Shown: positions 28,015-36,288 of the stretch, piece by piece
Layout: every line of letters begins with the position of its first letter
How positions within the stretch are numbered: the stretch's first letter is position 1
NCBI GenBank assembly: GCA_947491945.1
Contig: CANLLN010000007.1
Span: 122,746-186,745 of the forward strand
DNA: 64,000 bases
Source of the DNA: an uncultured Carboxylicivirga sp.
GTDB lineage: Bacteria; Bacteroidota; Bacteroidia; Bacteroidales; Marinilabiliaceae
Direction: 5' to 3'
Translations under genes and position numbers: made by a program
The notes under the pieces: generated by a model
The model's database searches: none
What the model was told of the DNA's origin: nothing
Seen by the model: the letters and a program-made list of their open reading frames with translations, nothing else

Positions 28015-28827
28015 ATGAAAAAGCTATTTGCGTTTTTAGCAGTAATTGGAATGCTGAGTGCCGGTGCTAATGCCGTTTACGCTCAGGAAGAAGAAGGTGT
28101 AGCCGGTGAAGCTACAGAACAGGTGTCACAGGAAGCGGCATCAAGTGAAACTCCTGCTGCGGCCGTTGAAGAAGATGTGGCCGAAGCTCCTAAGGGTATT
28201 CACAAGCAGATAAAAGCCAAATTTATCGAAGGTGGTGCAATGTTTATGAGCTTTGTACTTTTAGCCTTGATCTTTGGTTTGGCAATCTGTATCGAAAGAA
28301 TTATTTACCTGAACTTGGCTTCTACTAACACTAAGAAGTTGCTTCAGAACATCGAGAACGCCTTGAATGACGGTGGTGTTGAAGCAGCGAAAGAAGTGTG
28401 TCGTAACACAAGAGGTCCGGTAGCTTCTATTTTCTACCAGGGACTTGATCGTTTCGACGAAGGTATCGAAGTTGTTGAGAAATCAGTTATTTCTTACGGT
28501 TCAGTACAGATGGGTCTTTTGGAAAAAGGTTTAACCTGGATTTCATTATTTATCTCGCTTGCACCTATGCTTGGTTTTATGGGTACAGTAATCGGTATGA
28601 TTGAAGCGTTTGATAACATTCAGGCAATGGGTACTATCTCTGCAACCGCTGTAGCGGGAGGTATTAAAGTGGCCCTGATTACCACAGTATCTGGTTTGAT
28701 CGTAGCCATCATCCTGCAAGTATTCTACAACTACATCGTATCTAAAATCGATGGTATTGTAAATACTATGGAAGATGCTTCTATCTCATTGCTTGATATT
28801 TTGGTAAAATATAACATGAAAAAATAA
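28015..28827 (+). CDS. MotA/TolQ/ExbB proton channel family protein
   Basis: A 270-residue protein with an N-terminal signal-like segment (residues 1-23) and an acidic Ala/Glu-rich stretch to about residue 60. Three membrane segments follow: FMSFVLLALIFGLAICIERI near 78, FISLAPMLGFMGTVIGMIEA near 184, and TTVSGLIVAIILQVFYNYI near 223. The conserved proline/glycine region LAPMLGFMGTVIGM is that of TolQ/ExbB. With ExbD it uses the proton gradient to power TonB or Tol work at the outer membrane. It heads an operon of four genes. Confidence 0.94.
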   Translation: MKKLFAFLAVIGMLSAGANAVYAQEEEGVAGEATEQVSQEAASSETPAAAVEEDVAEAPKGIHKQIKAKFIEGGAMFMSFVLLALIFGLAICIERIIYLNLASTNTKKLLQNIENALNDGGVEAAKEVCRNTRGPVASIFYQGLDRFDEGIEVVEKSVISYGSVQMGLLEKGLTWISLFISLAPMLGFMGTVIGMIEAFDNIQAMGTISATAVAGGIKVALITTVSGLIVAIILQVFYNYIVSKIDGIVNTMEDASISLLDILVKYNMKK

Positions 28828-28835
28828 TTGTCATT

Positions 28836-29291
28836 ATGACTAAGCTTTCAAAAATCTTAAGTAGCGTTTTATACCTGCTGCTAGCCGTAACCTTGGTTTT
28901 TGCCGGAATGTTCTTTTTCGGGCCATGGTTAACAGAGGCAGACGGTGTAGCGCACGACACGCCGGTGTATACCGAGTCGTTCCTTAATTGGGCGAAGTTG
29001 TTGATTTATATTGCAGCCGGTGTATCCGTATTATTTGAAGTGTTCCACTTAGTACTGAATCCAAAAAATGCAGTTCGTTCGCTAATATCGATTGCTATTT
29101 TGGGGGTAATTGTATTGGTGGCCTACAGCTTGTCTGATGACACGCCGCTTCACCTAATCGGTTATCAAGGTCCTGATAACGTTCCAAGCATGTTAACCAT
29201 GGCGGGTACCATGTTGTATGGAACATACCTCTTGTTTGGAATCGTTGTTGCAGCGATTTTGTACACAGAGTTATCGCGTCTGTTTAAATAA
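28836..29291 (+). CDS. Integral membrane protein of the ExbB-ExbD operon, function unknown
   Basis: A 151-residue protein with four apparent hydrophobic segments: ILSSVLYLLLAVTLVFAGMFF, LLIYIAAGVSVLFEVFHLVL, SLISIAILGVIVLVAYSL, and LTMAGTMLYGTYLLFGIVVA. It lies 8 bp after exbB and 39 bp before exbD. From memory, Bacteroidota repeatedly place such a protein between the TolQ/ExbB and ExbD genes. It may be an extra subunit or assembly factor of the motor; no residue pattern tells more. Confidence 0.8.
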   Translation: MTKLSKILSSVLYLLLAVTLVFAGMFFFGPWLTEADGVAHDTPVYTESFLNWAKLLIYIAAGVSVLFEVFHLVLNPKNAVRSLISIAILGVIVLVAYSLSDDTPLHLIGYQGPDNVPSMLTMAGTMLYGTYLLFGIVVAAILYTELSRLFK

Positions 29292-29330
29292 TGGCCCGAT
29301 CCCTTTGGGGATCATAAATATTAATTATCT

Positions 29331-29906
29331 ATGGCAAAAAGAGAAGTACAAGAAGTTAATGCAGGGTCAATGGCAGATATTGCTTTCTTGTTACTTATCT
29401 TCTTCCTGGTAACCACTACCATGGATACCGATACTGGTTTAGCAACGCTTCTTCCACCACCGGTGGAAGAAGAGCCTGAAGATACGCCCCCTGTTAAAGA
29501 GCGGAACGTATTTACAGTGCTAATCAACAGCCAGAATCAGTTGTTGGTAGAGGGTAAACCAATGGAGATAAGGGACCTGACGGAAGCAGTGAAAGAATTT
29601 GTTGTCAATCCAAACGATGATGAAAACCTACCGGAAAAGAATGTTAAGGAGGTTGAATTCTTTGGTACTGTGGAAATCGGAAAAGGTATAATATCTTTAC
29701 AGAACGACCGTGATACTGAATATCAGACTTATTTAATGGTGCAAAACGAATTGTCGCGTGCCATCAATGAGTTGAGAGAGGATCTTGCTAAAAAGAAATT
29801 TGGTAAATCTTACGAGGAGCTCGAGAGCGAAGAGCAAAAAGCTATTCGTACCATTTACCCGCGTAAAATTTCAGAGGCAGAACCTAAAAACATAGGAGGA
29901 AACTAG
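29331..29906 (+). CDS. ExbD/TolR family protein 1
   Basis: A 191-residue protein with one N-terminal membrane helix. The proton-carrying aspartate is in GSMADIAFLLLIFFLVTTTM near residue 17. The periplasmic part has the usual FTVLINSQNQLLVEGK strand region and a longer insertion (about 85-150) rich in charged residues than the second copy. It is followed immediately by exbD 2 (1-bp gap). Confidence 0.92.
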   Translation: MAKREVQEVNAGSMADIAFLLLIFFLVTTTMDTDTGLATLLPPPVEEEPEDTPPVKERNVFTVLINSQNQLLVEGKPMEIRDLTEAVKEFVVNPNDDENLPEKNVKEVEFFGTVEIGKGIISLQNDRDTEYQTYLMVQNELSRAINELREDLAKKKFGKSYEELESEEQKAIRTIYPRKISEAEPKNIGGN

Positions 29907-29907
29907 C

Positions 29908-30381
29908 ATGGCAAAGTTCAGAAAAAAGAAGAGCGGTGGCCAGCAAGCTATTAACACGGCCTCGTTACCCGATATCGTATTTATGTTGCTTTTCTTCTTT
30001 ATGGTATCAACAACCATGAAGGAGGTAGATCTCAACGTAGTAGTGAGACCTGCTCAGGCAACAGAATTGGTAAAGCTTGAAAGAAAAGAGTTGGTAACCT
30101 TTATTTATGTAGGGGTGCCGGCCAAAAAGTATCAGTCTTTATACGGAAGTGAACCTCGTATTCAGCTGAACGATCAGTTTTCAACAGTGGAAGACATTCA
30201 GAGTTATATCGCACAGTCGCGTGATAACATGACGGAAGCCGACCAATCGAAGATGATTGTATCGATCAAAGCTGATAAAGAGTGTTCAATGGGTATTATC
30301 ACTGATATTAAGCAGGCTTTGCGTAAGGCGGCAGCATTGAAACTTAACTATTCAGCTGCTGAATTAGTTCAAAACAGATAA
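29908..30381 (+). CDS. ExbD/TolR family protein 2
   Basis: A 157-residue protein with one N-terminal membrane helix; the conserved Asp is in NTASLPDIVFMLLFFFMVST near residue 23. The periplasmic domain contains IQLNDQFSTVEDIQSYIA and SIKADKECSMGIITDIKQAL. Two different ExbD copies in one motor operon suggest a mixed ExbD complex. A perfect bidirectional terminator follows. Confidence 0.92.
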   Translation: MAKFRKKKSGGQQAINTASLPDIVFMLLFFFMVSTTMKEVDLNVVVRPAQATELVKLERKELVTFIYVGVPAKKYQSLYGSEPRIQLNDQFSTVEDIQSYIAQSRDNMTEADQSKMIVSIKADKECSMGIITDIKQALRKAAALKLNYSAAELVQNR

Positions 30382-30399
30382 TTTATTTATCGTGATATA

Positions 30400-30437
30400 A
30401 AAAAAGAGGGAAGCGTATCGCTTCCCTCTTTTTTTAT
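30400..30437. terminator. Bidirectional terminator between exbD 2 and gdhA 2
   Basis: The perfect 10-bp stem GAGGGAAGCG/CGCTTCCCTC with a 3-nt loop has an A-run before it and a T-run after it. It serves both the exbB operon and the convergent gdhA copy. Confidence 0.9.
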
Positions 30438-30464
30438 GGTTATTGATCTTGGGGGTGATCGCAT

Positions 30465-31838
<1,374 letters not shown>

Positions 31839-31926
31839 CTATTGGGCGATTTGCACCGCCAAGAGGCAGGTAGCAGCGAATAGCTCATCAATCACCCATA
31901 TTGGGATTAACAAGGAGTAGTTAGCA

Positions 31927-31977
31927 ATGATAAAGGTAGAAATTTTATTTTTGATAAGCGAGTTCACGGAAGACTAA
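31927..31977 (+). CDS. Possible 16-codon leader ORF before the PPDK-like gene
   Basis: The frame MIKVEILFLISEFTED is preceded by AAGGAG with a 9-nt spacer and its TAA overlaps the upstream in-frame ATG of the following gene (TAATG at 31975-31979). Shine-Dalgarno sequences are not the rule in this window, so the match is notable. It may still be chance. Confidence 0.25.
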   Translation: MIKVEILFLISEFTED

Positions 31978-32042
31978 TGCAGGCTAATTGGCCTTGTGTT
32001 TTCAACTTTTTGTGTAACTTATGCATTTTATACTTGATTATA

Positions 32043-35000
32043 ATGACAAAGACAAGGCCTCACAGATCATCTACGGAACCGGGTTCGCAGCGCGTGCTGT
32101 TGGCATTGGATAAGGTACTGGCTATGCTACAACAGGATGGCGCTGTATCAGCCAGCCTGCAAAGCGTTGTTGAAAGCATGATTGATGGCTTTTCACATAA
32201 GGATGTGTGCATTCGTATTCGTTATGGTAACAAAACCTTCCAGAGCGAAGGCTTTGAGGAAAGTATGGCGGGTCTCACCGAACGATTTTCAACTATTGAT
32301 GGGGCCAAAGGGGTTATTGATGTTTATTACCGCAATGAGCATGCCCCCAGAGATGAAGGTGCTTTTACACGCGATGAACGATCTTTGATTAATCAGGTGG
32401 CGCGTATGATTAGTGATTACCTGAACAAGGGACTGGCTCAACAGCAACATTCCGAATCCATAGAGCGATTGAAGGAGTTATCAACGATTAATCGTACTAC
32501 ACGTATCATCAACGAAGGGAAATCGGTAGATGGTGTGCTACAGCAGATTGCTTTTATCGCTCCGCAGGGATGGCAATATCCGGAATATACCGTGGCGCGC
32601 ATTCAGCTGGGGGACAAAGTGTATACAAGCGAATATTTTATTGAAACGGAATGGGTGCAGACACAGCGATTGCAAACACGGGATGGGCAGCATGGATCCA
32701 TCGATATATTTTATACCAAGTCCTTCCCCGCCGTTAATGGAGATCCTTTTCTGCCTGAAGAGCGCGACCTGTTAATCACCTTATCGCGCCTCATCACTGA
32801 TTTTATGAATGATCGGCTGGCCGCCCGTGAAATGCGAGAGCATGATGAGCGTTTGAAAGAATTGCATACCATCAACGAAACCGCACGTATACTGGCGCTG
32901 CAACTGCCGCCCCGCGATACCCTGCAGCAGGTTGTTGATAAGCTGCCGGCTGGTATGCAGTATCCTAATTATTCGGTGGCACGGATACGTTTCGAAGAGG
33001 CTGAGTTTGTGAGTCCCGGTTTTGCTGAGACGCCCTGGCTATTGCATCATTCCTTTGAAACGATACATGGAAAAAAGGGAAGCGTCGAAATTTATTATCT
33101 CAAAGAGTTGGCCAAAACGCGCGAAGAGCTGTTTCTGAATGAGGAGAATGACCTGGTGCTAAACCTCTGTCATTTAATAGTGGGCTACCTGAATGGTTTG
33201 GAGGCGCGCCGTCTGATGGAGCGCGTAAAATCGCACAGCAGTATGGATCGGCGAAAAATGTCGGCAACATCGGCCGAGGAGGGACGTAAGCCCGGTAAGC
33301 ACCTGCTGCAAAACTTTATGCACCACAACAATGCGGCTCGTGATATCTATCACGATCTGATGCCCTTCAGGGTGAAAGAAATATTGCTGGTGGCAACCCT
33401 GTACGATGCTTATGCCATTGAAAACGAAGGGCGCTTTACCGAACAGGTGATGGGCGGTTTTCATCAGTTGCACCTCTCGCTGCTGCCGCGGGTAACCGGG
33501 GTTACCACCTACGAGGAGGCCATCAGTAAACTTAATGAGAAGCACTTTGATTTGATTATTGTGATGGTGGGTGTGGAGAAGCAAAAACCCATGGTTTTGA
33601 GTCAGATGGTGAAAGAAGAGTATCCTTACATTCCTATTTTTATGCTGCTTAATAGCGATGCCGATATTCCTTATTTTCAGGAGCGGCAGCAGGAGCTAGG
33701 CGTACTCGATGAGATTTATGTGTGGAACGGTGATCCTAAGGTTTTTTCATCCATGGTGTTTCACCTTGAGGATCAGGTGAATATTGAGAATGATACGGCT
33801 ATCGGGCTGGCGCGGGTCATTTTACTGGTGGAAGACTCGGTTACCTATTATTCCAAGTATTTGCCTTTGCTGTACGCCAGTGTGTTGGAGCAAACCAAGC
33901 GACTGATTGATGATGTGAAGGAAGATGAGTTGTATGGGGTGCTGCGCCTCAAGGCCCGACCCAAAATTATACTGGCCCGCACTTACGAAGAGGCACAGGC
34001 CATCATTGATAAATATCGCGATTACCTGTTGTGCATGATCTCTGATGTGGAGTTTTCGCGAGAGGGAAAGCTCGATGTGAATGCCGGCTTTGACCTGGTA
34101 AGCTATGCCAAGCAACAGATCAAAGACTTGCCGGTGATTCTTCAGTCGGCCAAGATAGAGTATTCGCAGGATGCCTACGAGCTGAAAACTGTTTTTATTA
34201 ACAAGTATTCCGACAGCCTTATTCAGGATATTAAAACTTTTATCAGTCGTTACCTGGGCTTTGGTAATTTTGTGTATAAAGATGCGGGCGGCAGAACCAT
34301 TGCGGTGGCACGTAACCTTAAAGAGTTTGAGCGTGCCATGCGCACTGTACCCGTGGAGTCCATCGTTTACCACGCACGTAAAAATCATTTTTCCTTGTGG
34401 CTGATGGCACGGGGGGAGATAAAAATTGCCCGTAAGATTGCGCCCTATCGTATTTCTGACTTTGAGGATTCTGAACATATCCGCTCGTATCTGCTGGATG
34501 TAATAACGCATCATCGCGAAGAGAAGAACCAAGGCAAGGTCATTGCTTTTGACGAGGTGGATGCCATCGATGATACCAAAATAGTAAGCTTGTCGGGTGG
34601 CTCGCTCGGGGGTAAGGGAAGGGGGCTATCTTTTATCAACACCCTGTTATTTAATTTTGATTTTGAGCGCCACGTGCCCGGTATTAAAATTCGAACTCCC
34701 CGCACTACCGTGGTGGGAACCGATGAGTTTGAGATGTTTATTGAACGTAATAAGCTGCGCGACGTTGCTTTTCGCGACCTGAGTTATCACCGTATTAAGA
34801 AGCTCTTTATGGCGGGTGAGTTGTCATCCAGCCTTGTTCAGCGCCTAAAGCGCCTGTTGGGTTTGTTTACCGGGCCGCTTGCCGTTCGCTCTTCGGGACT
34901 GCTTGAAGATAGTTTGAAGCAGCCCTTCTCAGGTGTGTTTGAGACCTATCTGCTGCCTAATAATGCCGATACACCGCAAGCGCGCTTGCAGGATCTCTGT

Positions 35001-36260
35001 AATGCGGTTAAGCTGGTGTTCGCCTCGGTATACAGCGATAGCGCCCGTGCTTTTACTGAAGCCGTTGATTTTAAAATTGAAGAGGAGAAGATGGCGGTGG
35101 TAATACAGGAAGCCGTGGGTCATCAGTATGGCCAGGTTTTTTACCCTTCCATCAGTGGGGTGGCACAGTCGTATAATTATTATTCCTTTGGCCATATGAA
35201 CCCTGAGGATGGTTTCGCAGTGATGGCCCTGGGTTTTGGTAAATATGTGGTAGATGGCGAGAAAGCCTTGCGCTTCTGTCCTGCCTATCCCGATTTGGAT
35301 AATAATGCACCCAAAGATCAACTGAAGAATTCACAGACTGAGTTTTATGCCATCGACCTGGAAAAGAAAGAGCTGAACCTGCTGGAGGGCGACATGGCCG
35401 GATTAAAACGCATGGATATTTATGATGCTGAGATGCATGGCACCTTAGCGCATCTGGCCTCGGTATATAACCCCGATAACAATACCATACAGGCCGGGCT
35501 GGATGCAAGTGGTCCGCGCATTATCAATTTTGCCGACATTCTAAAATACAATTACATCCCGCTGTCGAAGACGCTGGAGGTGGTGCTCGATGTGGTGAGG
35601 GAGGCCATGGGTGCGCCCGTTGAAATTGAGTTTGCGGTAGATCTGAAGAAAGATAAAGAGGGGCGGGCTACTTTTTATCTTTTGCAGATTAAGCCCTTAC
35701 TGGGGAGTGACCAGAACTACAGCATCGATATGGCACACATTAATCCAGACAGGATATTATTGCAATCGGTACAGAGCATGGGCAACGGCATCAATGAAAA
35801 TATTTCCGATATTATTTATGTTGATAGCGAGTCCTTTGATAAAGCGCAAACACGAGCGATGAGTAAGGAAATTGAGCAACTCAATGCTAAAATGAAGAAG
35901 TCTGGACGACATTATATTTTGATTGGTGCCGGCCGCTGGGGTACGCGTGATCCTTGGATTGGTATTCCGGTTTCATGGCCTCAGATAGGACATGCTAAAA
36001 TGATTGTAGAAACGGATCTTGATGATTTTCCATTGGAAGCATCCGGAGGATCACATTTCTTTCATAATGTTACCACTATGCAGGTGGGCTATTGCTCGGT
36101 AGTGCGCAGCGAAGCCGAATCCTTCATTAATTGGGAGCTGCTGAAGCAGGGTCATGAGGTGGAGCGAAGCACTTATTTTCGCCACGTTCGCTTTGATCGC
36201 CCCCTTAGTATTCGGATGGATGGAAAAAGAAGGAAAGCAGTAGTTACTTTGCCGGAATGA
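32043..36260 (+). CDS. Multidomain PPDK/PEP-synthase-N ATP-grasp protein with sensor-like and receiver-like domains
   Basis: I start at the ATG at 32043 (1405 residues, MTKTRPHRSS); an ATG at 31977 would add a hydrophobic 22-residue lead. Residues about 10-390 hold three similar GAF-like sensor modules, each ending in a G..GSI(D/E)I(F/Y)Y strand. A receiver-like domain follows (about 440-570) in which the phospho-acceptor position of DLIIVMVGV is Met. A second receiver (about 590-750) keeps LVEDS, ISDVEF, LQSAK and INKYS. The ATP-grasp domain (about 848-1220) has SLGGKGRGL, AVRSSGLLEDS and YLLQIKPLL. No phosphohistidine swivel or PEP barrel is present. The last 190 residues carry LIGAGRWGTRDPW and GSHFFHN. 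Function unknown. Confidence 0.85.
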   Translation: MTKTRPHRSSTEPGSQRVLLALDKVLAMLQQDGAVSASLQSVVESMIDGFSHKDVCIRIRYGNKTFQSEGFEESMAGLTERFSTIDGAKGVIDVYYRNEHAPRDEGAFTRDERSLINQVARMISDYLNKGLAQQQHSESIERLKELSTINRTTRIINEGKSVDGVLQQIAFIAPQGWQYPEYTVARIQLGDKVYTSEYFIETEWVQTQRLQTRDGQHGSIDIFYTKSFPAVNGDPFLPEERDLLITLSRLITDFMNDRLAAREMREHDERLKELHTINETARILALQLPPRDTLQQVVDKLPAGMQYPNYSVARIRFEEAEFVSPGFAETPWLLHHSFETIHGKKGSVEIYYLKELAKTREELFLNEENDLVLNLCHLIVGYLNGLEARRLMERVKSHSSMDRRKMSATSAEEGRKPGKHLLQNFMHHNNAARDIYHDLMPFRVKEILLVATLYDAYAIENEGRFTEQVMGGFHQLHLSLLPRVTGVTTYEEAISKLNEKHFDLIIVMVGVEKQKPMVLSQMVKEEYPYIPIFMLLNSDADIPYFQERQQELGVLDEIYVWNGDPKVFSSMVFHLEDQVNIENDTAIGLARVILLVEDSVTYYSKYLPLLYASVLEQTKRLIDDVKEDELYGVLRLKARPKIILARTYEEAQAIIDKYRDYLLCMISDVEFSREGKLDVNAGFDLVSYAKQQIKDLPVILQSAKIEYSQDAYELKTVFINKYSDSLIQDIKTFISRYLGFGNFVYKDAGGRTIAVARNLKEFERAMRTVPVESIVYHARKNHFSLWLMARGEIKIARKIAPYRISDFEDSEHIRSYLLDVITHHREEKNQGKVIAFDEVDAIDDTKIVSLSGGSLGGKGRGLSFINTLLFNFDFERHVPGIKIRTPRTTVVGTDEFEMFIERNKLRDVAFRDLSYHRIKKLFMAGELSSSLVQRLKRLLGLFTGPLAVRSSGLLEDSLKQPFSGVFETYLLPNNADTPQARLQDLCNAVKLVFASVYSDSARAFTEAVDFKIEEEKMAVVIQEAVGHQYGQVFYPSISGVAQSYNYYSFGHMNPEDGFAVMALGFGKYVVDGEKALRFCPAYPDLDNNAPKDQLKNSQTEFYAIDLEKKELNLLEGDMAGLKRMDIYDAEMHGTLAHLASVYNPDNNTIQAGLDASGPRIINFADILKYNYIPLSKTLEVVLDVVREAMGAPVEIEFAVDLKKDKEGRATFYLLQIKPLLGSDQNYSIDMAHINPDRILLQSVQSMGNGINENISDIIYVDSESFDKAQTRAMSKEIEQLNAKMKKSGRHYILIGAGRWGTRDPWIGIPVSWPQIGHAKMIVETDLDDFPLEASGGSHFFHNVTTMQVGYCSVVRSEAESFINWELLKQGHEVERSTYFRHVRFDRPLSIRMDGKRRKAVVTLPE

Positions 36261-36288
36261 AAGGCGGAGTGGTTTAAATAAATATTGA

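Noticed and set aside
33822..34532. A 236-codon minus-strand frame inside the PPDK-like gene
   Set aside because: Its sequence does not look like a protein family and it is fully covered by the conserved receiver domain coding frame on the other strand.
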